Under the pieces are notes generated by a model. The model ran no database searches. It saw nothing but the letters and a program-made list of their open reading frames with translations, and was not told where the DNA came from. The position numbers and the translations under genes are program-made. A DNA stretch of 64,000 nt from UBA1189 sp045612065. Lineage in GTDB: Bacteria; Bacteroidota; Bacteroidia; Bacteroidales; Bacteroidaceae. Shown here in pieces: positions 50,150 through 58,945 of this stretch; position 1 is the stretch's first letter; every line of letters begins with the position of its first letter. The DNA lies in the NCBI GenBank assembly GCA_045612065.1, contig JAZKYH010000022.1, positions 12,084 through 76,083 on the forward strand, given 5' to 3'.

Positions 50150-51877
50150 ATGAGTTACAAATGGAATTATCAACCTCCCACCCAACAGGACTGCGTAGAT
50201 GCTGAGACGCTATCCGAGGAGATAGGCATCAGTCCTGTGCTATGCCGTCTGCTACAGGAGAGAGGCATACGGACGGTTTCCGAGGCGAAAAAGTTTTTTC
50301 GTCCCAGCCTACTCGACTTGCATGACCCCTTTCTGATGGACGGGATGGATGCTGCTGTGGCGCGCATCAATAAAGCCCTCGGACGCAAGGAACGCATACT
50401 CGTCTATGGTGATTATGACGTAGATGGCACAACGGCTGTCGCTCTGGTGTACCGTTTCTTGCAACAGTTTACCACCAACATCGACTACTACATCCCCGAC
50501 CGCGACAATGACGGGTATGGCGTATCGTTCCAAGGTGTAGACTATGCCAAAGCCTCGGGCGTAACACTGGTCATAGTACTCGACTGCGGCGTGAAAGCAG
50601 TAGACGAAATTGCCTATGCCAAGACTTTGGGCATAGATTTCATCGTGTGCGACCATCACGTACAAGATGAAGTTTTGCCCCCGGCAGTAGCCATACTCAA
50701 CCCCAAACTACGCGAGTCAAGCTACCCCTACCCTCACCTGTCGGGTTGTGGTGTAGGCTTCAAGCTCATGCAAGCTTTTGCCAAGGACAATGGCATCGAG
50801 TTCAGTCAACTCATCCCCTATCTTGATTTGGTGGCGGTGAGCATCGCCTCAGACATTGTCCCCATCATGGGAGAGAACCGCATCCTTGCCTACCATGGAT
50901 TACGCCAGATAAACAACAACCCCAGTACGGGACTCAAAGCCATCATAGAAGTGTGCGGACTAAAGGACAAAGAGATCAAGCTCAACGACATCATCTTTAA
51001 GATTGGGCCACGCATCAATGCTTCGGGACGCATACAAACCGGACGTGAGGCTGTAGACCTACTCACCGAAAAGAATTATCGCAAGGCATTGGACATGAGC
51101 AACCAGATAAACGAATATAACGAAGCACGCAAAGATCTGGACAAGAGTATGACCGAAGAGGCCAACCGCATCGTGGACAACCTCGAGGGACTGGCTGACA
51201 AACGAAGCATCGTGCTATATAATGAAGACTGGCACCGAGGAGTCATTGGTATCGTAGCATCGCGATTGACCGAACTTTTTTACCGTCCATCAGTAGTGCT
51301 CACCAAGACTAACAATATCGCTACAGGGTCAGCACGTTCAGTGGCAGACTTCGATGTGTACAAAGCCATTGACAGTTGTCGCGACCTGTTGGAGAACTTT
51401 GGCGGACACCCCTATGCTGCAGGCCTTTCACTCAAGGTTGAGAATGTCGAGGAATTTACCCGCCGCTTCGAGGAGTATGTGGCCGAAAACATACAACCTA
51501 CACAAACCGAAGCCAATATCTATATTGACGAAGAGTTGACCTTCAGCGACTGCACCATGAAACTCTATAACGACTTGAAGCGATTCGAGCCCTTCGGCCC
51601 CGACAATCCCAAGCCCATATTCTGCACACGCCACGTCTATGACTTCGGCACCAGCCGCGTAGTGGGACGCAACCAAGAGCATATCAAGCTGGAGTTGGTG
51701 GACAACAAGAGCAATAACGTCATAAATGGCATTGCTTTCGGACAGAGTTCGCAAGCGCGCTACATCAAATCTAAACAAGCTTTTGACATCTGTTACACTG
51801 TGGAGGAGAACTCACACAAACGTGGTGAAATACAGCTATTTATCGAGAGCATCAGGCCAAACACACACGAGGAGTGA
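50150..51877 (+). CDS. recJ: Single-stranded-DNA-specific exonuclease RecJ
   Basis: 575 aa. 5'-3' exonuclease of recombination and repair. DHH-family motifs: YGDYDVDGTTAVAL (motif I), LDCGVKA, VCDHHVQDE (DHH, motif III), and the C-terminal DHHA1 block GRIQTG.. with GSARSVADFDVYKAI and FGGHPYAAGLSL. An OB domain follows. Its TGA overlaps the GTG start of recQ by 4 nt, so the pair is translationally coupled; RecJ and RecQ cooperate in the RecF pathway. Confidence 0.95.
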   Translation: MSYKWNYQPPTQQDCVDAETLSEEIGISPVLCRLLQERGIRTVSEAKKFFRPSLLDLHDPFLMDGMDAAVARINKALGRKERILVYGDYDVDGTTAVALVYRFLQQFTTNIDYYIPDRDNDGYGVSFQGVDYAKASGVTLVIVLDCGVKAVDEIAYAKTLGIDFIVCDHHVQDEVLPPAVAILNPKLRESSYPYPHLSGCGVGFKLMQAFAKDNGIEFSQLIPYLDLVAVSIASDIVPIMGENRILAYHGLRQINNNPSTGLKAIIEVCGLKDKEIKLNDIIFKIGPRINASGRIQTGREAVDLLTEKNYRKALDMSNQINEYNEARKDLDKSMTEEANRIVDNLEGLADKRSIVLYNEDWHRGVIGIVASRLTELFYRPSVVLTKTNNIATGSARSVADFDVYKAIDSCRDLLENFGGHPYAAGLSLKVENVEEFTRRFEEYVAENIQPTQTEANIYIDEELTFSDCTMKLYNDLKRFEPFGPDNPKPIFCTRHVYDFGTSRVVGRNQEHIKLELVDNKSNNVINGIAFGQSSQARYIKSKQAFDICYTVEENSHKRGEIQLFIESIRPNTHEE

Positions 51878-53769
51878 ACTACGTAGAGGTACTTCGCGAG
51901 CACTTCGGCTACGATTCGTTTCGCAGCATACAGGAAGATATCATCCGCAGCATAGGAAGCGGACGAGACACACTTGGCCTGATGCCTACGGGAGGCGGTA
52001 AAAGTATCACCTTTCAAGTACCTGCCCTGGCCATGCCAGGCGTGTGCGTTGTGGTCACTCCACTCATTGCCTTGATGAAAGACCAAGTGAGCAAGTTACG
52101 CGAGCGCGGCATCAAGGCCACAGCCATCTACTCGGGCATGAGCCGCGACAACATCGTGACAGCGCTCGACAACTGTATCCTCGGCGGGTACAAGTTTCTC
52201 TACGTCTCGCCCGAGCGACTCTCCTCGGACATCTTTCTCAACAAACTACGCCGTATGGAGGTGAGTTTCATTACCATCGATGAGAGCCACTGCATATCGC
52301 AATGGGGCTACGACTTCCGCCCCTCATACCTCGCCATTGCAGAGATACGCAAGCAACTGCCCGAGGTGCCCATCCTTGCCCTTACCGCTACGGCCACACC
52401 TGAGGTGGTCGAAGACATACAGGAGAAACTCCTGTTCCGCACCAAGAACGTGTTCCGCATGAGTTTCGAGCGCAAGAACCTTAACTACATCGTGCGCTCC
52501 ACCGAAAACAAGGATGCCGAGTTGCTGCACATCCTTACCCGCGTAGAGGGCTCGGCCATCGTCTACGTACGCAACCGCGACAAGACACGCGAGATTGCCA
52601 AGATGCTCGTGGAGCATGGCATCAGCGCCTCGTTCTACCATGCAGGCCTCGACACCCGCGACAAGGACAAGCGTCAACAGCAATGGACCGAGGGGAGTAT
52701 ACGTGTCATTGTTGCCACCAATGCCTTCGGCATGGGAATTGATAAGGCAAACGTACGCCTCGTTATCCACTACGAGATGCCGGACTCCCCCGAGGCCTAC
52801 TACCAAGAAGCCGGACGTGCCGGACGCGATGGCCTCACCGCCTATGCCGTACTGCTCTATGCCCCCGACGACAAACGCAAACTCTCTCGCCGCATATCGG
52901 ACAACTTCCCCGAAAAGGAGTTCATCCGCAACGTCTACGAGCGACTCGGCTACTACTATCAAATGGCCGTAGGCGATGGCATAGGTTGCCGATACGATTT
53001 CGACCTAAATGAGTTCTGCCGTGCCTACCACCTTCCCATCGTACAAACAGACAGTGCCCTACGCCTACTCACACAGGCTGGTTACATCCATTATCAAGAA
53101 GAGGAGGAGCACACTTCGCGCCTGCGTTTCATCATCCCCCGCGACGAGCTATACCGTCGTTACGATATCAGCGACACATCGGACCAAGTCATCCGCACCC
53201 TCCTGCGCCTCTACAGCGGTGTGTTCAGTGACTACGTGTTTATCGATGAGAAATACATCAGCGAGATGAGCGGCATCGAACTCGAGCCCCTCTACGAATC
53301 GCTGCTCGGACTGGGTCGCGCGCGCGTGATACAATATATTCCTCGCCGCACCTGCCCCTCGGTGACCTTCACGCAGAAGCGCATCGACACTTCCCGAGTT
53401 CTTATCCCCCACACAGTTTACGAGGAGCGTAAAGAGAAATATGCCCTCCGGATAGAAGCCATGAAGGAGTACGCCCTATCCGACAAGCAATGCCGTAGCC
53501 GTATGCTGCTCCGCTACTTCGGCGAGCACACAGCCCTACCCTGCCAGCAATGCGACAACTGCCGTGCCCAGCGCAACGCTACATTTCCCGAAACTGCATA
53601 CCAAGCCTACCTCGACATGGTCATCGACCTACTATCAGACAACAGGACTCATTCCATAGAGGAGTTACACACACTACCCATCCCCTCCGAACATCTACGC
53701 CCCTTCCTTAATCGCATTGTGAGCGAAGAGGAATTCGCGGTATGCGATGGGATGATAATGAGAAAATAG
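51874..53769 (+). CDS. recQ: ATP-dependent DNA helicase RecQ
   Basis: 631 aa from a GTG start inside the recJ stop region. Unwinds DNA 3'-5'. Helicase motifs: MPTGGGKSITFQVPAL (Walker A), ITIDESHCISQWGYDFRPSY (DExH and the RecQ aromatic loop), TATATPEV, ATNAFGMGIDKANVR, and YYQEAGRAGRDG. A RecQ zinc-binding region follows (CRSRMLLRYFGE ... CQQCDNC). The C-terminus after about 575 is short and shows only a partial HRDC-like segment. Confidence 0.95.
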   Translation: MNYVEVLREHFGYDSFRSIQEDIIRSIGSGRDTLGLMPTGGGKSITFQVPALAMPGVCVVVTPLIALMKDQVSKLRERGIKATAIYSGMSRDNIVTALDNCILGGYKFLYVSPERLSSDIFLNKLRRMEVSFITIDESHCISQWGYDFRPSYLAIAEIRKQLPEVPILALTATATPEVVEDIQEKLLFRTKNVFRMSFERKNLNYIVRSTENKDAELLHILTRVEGSAIVYVRNRDKTREIAKMLVEHGISASFYHAGLDTRDKDKRQQQWTEGSIRVIVATNAFGMGIDKANVRLVIHYEMPDSPEAYYQEAGRAGRDGLTAYAVLLYAPDDKRKLSRRISDNFPEKEFIRNVYERLGYYYQMAVGDGIGCRYDFDLNEFCRAYHLPIVQTDSALRLLTQAGYIHYQEEEEHTSRLRFIIPRDELYRRYDISDTSDQVIRTLLRLYSGVFSDYVFIDEKYISEMSGIELEPLYESLLGLGRARVIQYIPRRTCPSVTFTQKRIDTSRVLIPHTVYEERKEKYALRIEAMKEYALSDKQCRSRMLLRYFGEHTALPCQQCDNCRAQRNATFPETAYQAYLDMVIDLLSDNRTHSIEELHTLPIPSEHLRPFLNRIVSEEEFAVCDGMIMRK

Positions 53770-53810
53770 TTCTGCAAAAACGCCCCTTATTATTTATAAA
53801 TAATAAAAAT

Positions 53811-53844
53811 TAAGGGAGAACACTAAGTGTCCTCCCTTTTTTTA
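53811..53844. terminator. Terminator between convergent recQ and the GH109-like gene
   Basis: AAGGGAG-ACACT pairs with AGTGT-CTCCCTT (53812-53838 with one internal mismatch pair), then a T-run. A 20-bp palindrome, TTATTATTTA and its complement, precedes it at 53788-53807. Confidence 0.85.
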
Positions 53845-53862
53845 TAAGTTCTCGAGACTCAA

Positions 53863-55509
53863 TTACTTCTTGAGAGCCTTGGCAATCATCTTCTCAGCCT
53901 TTACGACAGCCTTGTCGTAAGCCTTCTTAGCCTTTGCCTTGGCAGCTGCATCGGGAGCAGCCTTTACAGCGTCGTAGAGAGCCCAGAGGTTGCAAGCTAC
54001 GGTAGCCTCCTTCTGTGCGGCGGTGTATGCATCGGCCTTAGCCTCAGCGATAGCCTCCTCCTCAGCGGGAGCGTAAGCGTGCTTGTAGCCCTGCTGGTCG
54101 TTCCAGTGACCACGTGTGAAGTCGGGGAAGGTCACAGCAGCGCAGTTGTTGTCCATAGAGATGGCGCCGAGCTCAGCGAGTGAGCACCACTCAGCGAGGT
54201 CATATACGTCCATATCGAGGGGAAGACCATTCTGGAGACAGTATACGAGACGTGCGTCCATGATGTAGTCCATACCGCCGTGACCCATCTGACGGCCCTT
54301 CTCGCCATACTTGGTGAGGATGGGGTGGTAGTACTTCTTCTCGAGGGCCTGCTTCTGCTCGGCGTTGATGAAGCCGTGAGCGTTGAGGTTGTCCATCTGA
54401 GGAGCGTCGGTACCCTTGAGAGCCTCGCCTGAGAGTGCATACTCGGGTGTGGGGTACTTGGTAGCGTAACCCTTTGTACCGGTGAGCTTGAACAAGCGGT
54501 TGTAGGGCTGGGGAGTCATCACGTTGTGCTGGATCTCAACCACCTTACCGTTAGCGGTACGCATGAGGGTTGTGGTGTGGTCACCATTGCGGAACTCCTT
54601 GCACTCCTTGCCGGTCTTGTTCTCAACCCACTCCTTACCTACGAAGCTCTCGGTGTCCATAGCGATAAGGGTTGTGAAGCGGTCACCACGGTGAATGTTG
54701 AGGCACTGTGCTACGGGGCCAAGGCCGTGAGTAGCGTACACGTCGCCACGGTTCTCCATGTTGTACTTCATACGCCAGTGGAGGTTGTCCACGTCGTTGT
54801 CAGCGGGGTCTTTCCAGTATGAATCCCAGAACCACTCGAGGCCGTGGATGTAGGCACCCTCAGCGCGGATAATCTCACCGAAGATACCGTCCTGTGCCAT
54901 AGCGAGGGCGTTCATCTCATAGTAGTCGTAGCAGCAGTTCTCGAGGATGAAACAGTGGAGACGGGTCTGCTCAGAGAGGTCGATGAGCTCCCAGCACTGC
55001 TCGAGGTTCATTGCTGAAGGCACCTCGATAGCGGTGTGCTTGCCGTTCTCCATGGCAAACTTAGCCACGGGGAAGTGGTGGTTCCAGTCGGTAGCAACGT
55101 ATACGAGGTCAATATCGTCGCGCTTGCAGAGCTCCTCATAGCCCTTCTCGCCGTAGTAGATGTCGGCGGGGATCAAGTTTGCATCGCGGAGGTACTTCTG
55201 GCAAGCCTCTGCGCGGCCTTCTTCATAGTCACAAAGTGCAACAATCTCAACACCGGGGATGTGAGCGAAACGCATTACAGCCCAGGGACCACGCATACCG
55301 AGACCTACGAAACCTACGCGTACGGTCTCGAGCTTGGGAGCGGTGAGGCCGAGCACGTGCTCCTGACCAGCGGGACGCTCGGGAGTTTCAACGACGAGTG
55401 TACCCTTGTCCCAATGTGTCTTGGTAGAGGGCGAAAGCGACTGAGCATTGAGGCCACCTGCGGTCATCAAGGCTGCCAATGCAAGAGAAAGAATGTGTTT
55501 TACTTTCAT
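53863..55509 (-). CDS. GH109-type Gfo/Idh/MocA oxidoreductase, exported
   Basis: 548 aa with a signal peptide (LSLALAALMTAGGLNAQ). The NAD-binding Rossmann domain starts VRVGFVGLGMRGPWAVMRF, with EVPSAMNLEQCWELIDL. The segment NCCYDYYEMNALAMAQDGIFGEI is typical of GH109 enzymes (NAD-dependent alpha-N-acetylgalactosaminidases), so removal of terminal GalNAc from glycans in the periplasm or at the surface is likely. After the enzyme core (about residue 470) comes an Ala/Lys/Glu-rich tail, probably coiled coil, that such enzymes normally lack. Single gene with a consensus promoter; codon use suggests high expression. Confidence 0.88.
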   Translation of the reverse strand: MKVKHILSLALAALMTAGGLNAQSLSPSTKTHWDKGTLVVETPERPAGQEHVLGLTAPKLETVRVGFVGLGMRGPWAVMRFAHIPGVEIVALCDYEEGRAEACQKYLRDANLIPADIYYGEKGYEELCKRDDIDLVYVATDWNHHFPVAKFAMENGKHTAIEVPSAMNLEQCWELIDLSEQTRLHCFILENCCYDYYEMNALAMAQDGIFGEIIRAEGAYIHGLEWFWDSYWKDPADNDVDNLHWRMKYNMENRGDVYATHGLGPVAQCLNIHRGDRFTTLIAMDTESFVGKEWVENKTGKECKEFRNGDHTTTLMRTANGKVVEIQHNVMTPQPYNRLFKLTGTKGYATKYPTPEYALSGEALKGTDAPQMDNLNAHGFINAEQKQALEKKYYHPILTKYGEKGRQMGHGGMDYIMDARLVYCLQNGLPLDMDVYDLAEWCSLAELGAISMDNNCAAVTFPDFTRGHWNDQQGYKHAYAPAEEEAIAEAKADAYTAAQKEATVACNLWALYDAVKAAPDAAAKAKAKKAYDKAVVKAEKMIAKALKK

Positions 55510-55572
55510 AATGATTAATAATAAAATTAGTATTAAGATTATTAGTTAAACTTAAAATTCCACTATTTCGCA

Positions 55573-55603
55573 CAAAGATACAGCCTTTTTTACAAAGGAC
55601 AAA
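55573..55603 (-). promoter_or_regulatory. Promoter of the GH109-like gene
   Basis: Minus strand: TTTG (55603-55600), an exact 19-nt spacer, TATCTTTG (55580-55573): full consensus, with a leader of about 55 nt. Confidence 0.8.
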
Positions 55604-55701
55604 GTTTTCAACACTAAAATCCAAATCCTCACCAAATTGCCATGCCCCTTTATACGATTTCGCCCTATTTGCCGTTTACACTCTTATAAGACTATAAATT
55701 T

Positions 55702-56850
55702 ATGGAATGGTTTAATCGCACCCGAACGATAAAGTTCTCACTCATCCTCATCGCCGTGCTGCTGGGCGTGGCATCGCTGATCTTCTCAAGCCACCTCGTG
55801 AGCGACCTCGCCGAGGAGGAGAGCACCCGCATGGAGATATGGACCGAGGCCATGCGCACCTTCAACGCTGCCGACGAGGGCACCGACCTGAGCCTCGTGC
55901 TCACCGTCATCCGTGGCAACCACACGATACCGGTCATCGTGCTCGACGGCAAGGGCAGCATCGAGAGTTACAGCAACGTGCGCATCCAGTCGGCCGATAC
56001 GCTGGGCTACCTCATGCAGCGGGCTGCCTCCATGCGCGAGGCGGGCCACATCATCCGCATGGACCTCACCGACCCGGGCGAATACTATGAGGTGTGCTAC
56101 GACGACTCGCTCATGCTCAAGCGCCTCGAGGTGTACCCCTACGTGCAGTTCGGTGTCTTCATCATCTTCCTCGCCGTAGCCCTCTTCGCACTGCTCAGCA
56201 TGAAGCGCTCCGAGCAGAACCGCGTGTGGGTGGGACTGTCCAAGGAGACGGCCCACCAGTTGGGCACGCCCATCTCGTCGCTCATGGCATGGACCGAGAT
56301 CCTGCGCACCACCTACCCCGACGACGACCTCATCCCCGAGATGAGCAAGGACGTCCACCGGCTCGAGATCATCGCCGAGCGCTTCTCCAAGATAGGCTCA
56401 CTGCCCGAGACCACGCCCGAGGACCTGGGCGAGGCGCTGCAGCGCGTGGTCGACTACATCGGCCGCCGCACGTCGGAGCACATCGCCATCACCCTCCATC
56501 GGAGCGAGCGCCCCGTCATCGTGCGCATGTGCAGCCCCCTCTTCGAGTGGGTCATCGAGAACCTCTGCAAGAACGCCATCGACGCCATGGACGGCGAGGG
56601 CAGCATCAACATCCACATGGCGCAGACCGACGAGCGCGTCTACATCGACATCGAGGACACCGGCAAGGGCATCCACAAGGGCCACTTCAGCACCGTCTTC
56701 TCCCCCGGCTTCACCACCAAGAAGCGCGGTTGGGGCCTCGGCCTCTCACTGGCCAAGCGCATCATCGAGAGCTACCACAAGGGGCGCATCTACGTCAAGC
56801 ACTCCGAACTGGGCAAAGGCACCACCTTCCGCATCGAACTGAGGAGGTGA
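55702..56850 (+). CDS. Sensor histidine kinase, orphan
   Basis: 382 aa. Two membrane helices (about 10-30 and 148-168) flank a 115-residue periplasmic sensor region. The H-box is SKETAHQLGTPISSL, the N-box ENLCKNAIDAMDG, then DTGKGI and GWGLGLSLAKRI for ATP binding. No HAMP domain is evident between the second helix and the H-box. No response regulator is adjacent, so its partner lies elsewhere. The coding sequence is clearly more GC-rich than most of the window, like the sigma-factor operon downstream. Confidence 0.9.
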   Translation: MEWFNRTRTIKFSLILIAVLLGVASLIFSSHLVSDLAEEESTRMEIWTEAMRTFNAADEGTDLSLVLTVIRGNHTIPVIVLDGKGSIESYSNVRIQSADTLGYLMQRAASMREAGHIIRMDLTDPGEYYEVCYDDSLMLKRLEVYPYVQFGVFIIFLAVALFALLSMKRSEQNRVWVGLSKETAHQLGTPISSLMAWTEILRTTYPDDDLIPEMSKDVHRLEIIAERFSKIGSLPETTPEDLGEALQRVVDYIGRRTSEHIAITLHRSERPVIVRMCSPLFEWVIENLCKNAIDAMDGEGSINIHMAQTDERVYIDIEDTGKGIHKGHFSTVFSPGFTTKKRGWGLGLSLAKRIIESYHKGRIYVKHSELGKGTTFRIELRR

Positions 56851-56891
56851 CGCAAGGTCTAAAAGGAGTCAACCCTTTTCAGGAAAAAAGA

Positions 56892-57068
56892 CACTCAGTA
56901 CTCAGTACTCAATTAATCTGCTCTCCCCCCCGATGGAGCAAAATAGTTGTAATAAAAATTCATATTTAGTAATTAGATATACATAGTATATATAATTACT
57001 AAATATGCCCATAATAATACCTGTACAAAAAGACAGTGCACAAATTAATTGAGGGTGAGTACTGAGTG
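56892..57068. mobile_element. 177-bp MITE-like element with 25-bp terminal inverted repeats
   Basis: The left end (56892-56917) begins CACTCAGTACTCA and ends CTCAATTAAT; the right end (57044-57068) is its reverse complement with minor differences. Inside is an AT-rich core with a 47-bp near-perfect palindrome (arms CATATTTAGTAATTA at 56961-56975 and TAATTACTAAATATG at 56993-57007). No coding capacity. No clear target-site duplication could be read, so mobility is inferred only from architecture. Confidence 0.5.
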
Positions 57069-57246
57069 CTTTCGAGGGGATATGAGCGCACGCACGCGTG
57101 GCGGCCGCGCATTATGCGCATATGTGTTGAGTTAGGGGGTTAGGAGTTTTCGGGTTATAGGTGATGGGCCATCCGGATGGTAAGGTTCACTTCTCAAAAG
57201 CCAACAGCCCCTCCATAACCCCATAACCTATCCAAGCGATTTGCCG

Positions 57247-57334
57247 CACCTGCGGCAGCGGATTTTCGCACCTGTAGCGTGGCGTCATCACACCTACGGA
57301 AAATCATTATCTCACTGCAAATAAACGGATTGCA
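57247..57334. repeat. Array of direct repeats with exact 22-bp period (core CACCTGCG)
   Basis: CACCTGCG, CACCTGTA, CACCTACG and a degenerate CACTGCAA begin at 57247, 57269, 57291 and 57313, exactly 22 bp apart. The second unit has the fuller context TTTTCGCACCTG. Same core and period as the array at 33988. It lies about 120 bp before the sigma-factor promoter. Confidence 0.7.
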
Positions 57335-57428
57335 AAAAGTTATTTGAAGTTATTTGAAGTCTTTTGAACTAAGTCGGAGAGGCAAAAATAAAAGTCGCAC
57401 CTTCGCACACAGAAAATAAAGACCTTTT

Positions 57429-57460
57429 TTTGCTTTTTCACCCGTTTTACACTAATTTCG
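57429..57460 (+). promoter_or_regulatory. Promoter of the sigma-factor operon
   Basis: TTTG (57429-57432), a 20-nt spacer, TAATTTCG (57453-57460; one mismatch). The sequence TTTTACACTAATTTCGCAC also resembles the promoter-like repeat unit upstream of rplY. The leader is very short. Confidence 0.6.
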
Positions 57461-57472
57461 CACCACAAATCT

Positions 57473-58027
57473 ATGAACACCCTCATGCCCCACAACTACG
57501 ACGAAGAGAACCTCATCCTACAATTGCGCGATACGAAGACGCGCAACGCTGCCTTCTCCCTGCTGGTGAAGGCCCATAGCGAGACACTCTACTGGCACAT
57601 CCGCCGCATGGTAGGCTCGCACGACGATGCCAACGACATCCTACAGAGTACCTTCATGAAGGCCTGGACAGGGCTCGACGGATTCCTCGGCCAGTCGAAA
57701 GTGCTCACCTGGCTCTACCGCATAGCCACCAACGAGACCTACACCTTCGTCAGCAAGAACAGCCACGTCCAGTTTGACGACATCGACGAGGCCGCCAAGG
57801 GCATCGAAGCCGACGAGTGGTTCGACGGCGACCACCTGCAAGCCCGTCTGCAAGCCGCCATACAGACCCTCCCGCCCAAGCAGCGCATGGTGTTCAACAT
57901 GAAATACTACGACGAGATGAAGTACGAGGAGATGTCGGCCATCCTCGGCACCAGCACAGGAGCCCTGAAGGCATCGTACCACATCGCCGTGAAAAAAATT
58001 AGCGAATATTTGGAGCGGGACAATTAA
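57473..58027 (+). CDS. ECF-type RNA polymerase sigma factor
   Basis: 184 aa. Region 2 (about 25-95: SETLYWHIRRMVGSHDDANDILQSTFMKAW and GFLGQSKVLTWLYRIATNE) is followed by region 4 (about 130-180: LPPKQRMVFNMKYYDEMKYEEMSAILGTSTGALKASYHIAVKKI) with its helix-turn-helix. Length and lack of regions 1 and 3 fit ECF factors. First gene of a tight four-gene set; the next gene is a small membrane protein that would fit an anti-sigma role. Confidence 0.93.
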   Translation: MNTLMPHNYDEENLILQLRDTKTRNAAFSLLVKAHSETLYWHIRRMVGSHDDANDILQSTFMKAWTGLDGFLGQSKVLTWLYRIATNETYTFVSKNSHVQFDDIDEAAKGIEADEWFDGDHLQARLQAAIQTLPPKQRMVFNMKYYDEMKYEEMSAILGTSTGALKASYHIAVKKISEYLERDN

Positions 58028-58078
58028 ACCCTCGCCAAGGAACAGAGTCAAAGAAACACAAAACGAAGGAGAAAAGAT

Positions 58079-58447
58079 ATGAACACCGATAGCGAACTGA
58101 AGGCCCGATACGGCACCAAGTCCCCCTACAAGGTACCCGAAGGATACTTCGAGCAGTTCCACGAGCAGCTGATGAGCCGCCTGCCCGAGGCCACCCCCGA
58201 GGCCGCACCCGAGGCGAGGATCACCCTCATGACACGCATCAAGCCACTGCTCTACCTGGCAGCCATGTTCGTGGGCATCGTCTTCCTCATGCAGGGCATC
58301 GCCTACGTACAGCACAGTCAGGTGACCCGCAACGAGCAGATAGCCCTCGAGGAGCTCTACGACGACGAGGCCGACCACTTCATGTCCTCATCGCTCTACG
58401 ACGAGTATGTGCTCTACTCCTACCTCACCACCGCCGATTACGAATAA
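58079..58447 (+). CDS. Small single-pass membrane protein, possible anti-sigma factor
   Basis: 122 aa. N-terminal about 58 residues are cytoplasmic and charged (KVPEGYFEQFHEQLMSRLPE); one membrane helix (LLYLAAMFVGIVFLMQGIAYV, about 59-79) is followed by an acidic C-terminal tail with SSSLYDEYVLYSYLTTADYE. The motif PEGYFE..F is common in Bacteroidota proteins encoded right after ECF sigma factors. An anti-sigma role is inferred from position and topology; there is no zinc-binding HxxxCxxC motif. Confidence 0.7.
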   Translation: MNTDSELKARYGTKSPYKVPEGYFEQFHEQLMSRLPEATPEAAPEARITLMTRIKPLLYLAAMFVGIVFLMQGIAYVQHSQVTRNEQIALEELYDDEADHFMSSSLYDEYVLYSYLTTADYE

Positions 58448-58474
58448 TTATTCATACATAAAAAGAAGAACAAT

Positions 58475-58945
58475 ATGAGACGATACCTCACCACCCTACT
58501 CATCGGGTTCGTATGCCTCGCCGCAGCAGCCCAGCAACCCCAAGGACAACGCCCACGCATGACTCCCGAGGAGTATCAGGCCAAGCAGAAGGAGTTTATC
58601 ACCCGCCATGCCGAACTCACCGACGAGGAGAGCGTAGCCTTCTTCCCCCTCTACTTCGAGTTGCAGGGCAAGAAGCACGAGGCCAACCGCCGTGTGTGGA
58701 AGCAGGTGCGCGCCGTGTCGCCTCATGAGCGCACCGAGGAGGACTGCGTGAAGATGATTGACGCCATGGCCGACGTCAAGATCGAGTGCGCCACACTGGA
58801 GAAGGAGTACCTCGCCAAGTTCAAGGAGATACTCCCCGCCAAGAAACTCATGCGCGTACAGATGGCCGAGGAGCGCTACCAGCGCGAGCTCCTGCGCGGC
58901 ATGCAGCAGAGCGGCCACAAACACCAAGGAGCACCCCAGCAATGA
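58475..58945 (+). CDS. Exported Spy/CpxP-like protein
   Basis: 156 aa with a signal peptide (LTTLLIGFVCLAAAAQ). The mature part is almost wholly helical, charged, and of the size of periplasmic Spy/CpxP chaperones, with a repeated hydrophobic/charged pattern (ELTDEESVAFFPLYFELQGKK ... ILPAKKLMRVQMAEERYQRELLR). The classic LTxxQ motif is not present, so the assignment is structural guesswork. Its stop codon overlaps the start of the anSME gene by 4 nt. With the ECF pair upstream it may form an envelope-stress module. Confidence 0.65.
   Translation: MRRYLTTLLIGFVCLAAAAQQPQGQRPRMTPEEYQAKQKEFITRHAELTDEESVAFFPLYFELQGKKHEANRRVWKQVRAVSPHERTEEDCVKMIDAMADVKIECATLEKEYLAKFKEILPAKKLMRVQMAEERYQRELLRGMQQSGHKHQGAPQQ

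Larger units (their letters stand above)
56851..57472. other. 622-bp intergenic region with inverted-repeat element and 22-bp array
   Basis: No gene is supported. In order: a short spacer; a 177-bp element with terminal inverted repeats (56892-57068); about 170 bp with weak pairing between GGGTTATAGG and CCATAACCTA segments; the 22-bp-period array (57247-57334); a doubled AGTTATTTGA; then the sigma-factor promoter. Confidence 0.55.

Noticed and set aside
56094..56969. Plus-strand frame (291 codons) overlapping the histidine kinase
   Set aside because: Arg/His-rich product typical of an off-frame reading of GC-rich DNA; the kinase motifs are in the other frame.
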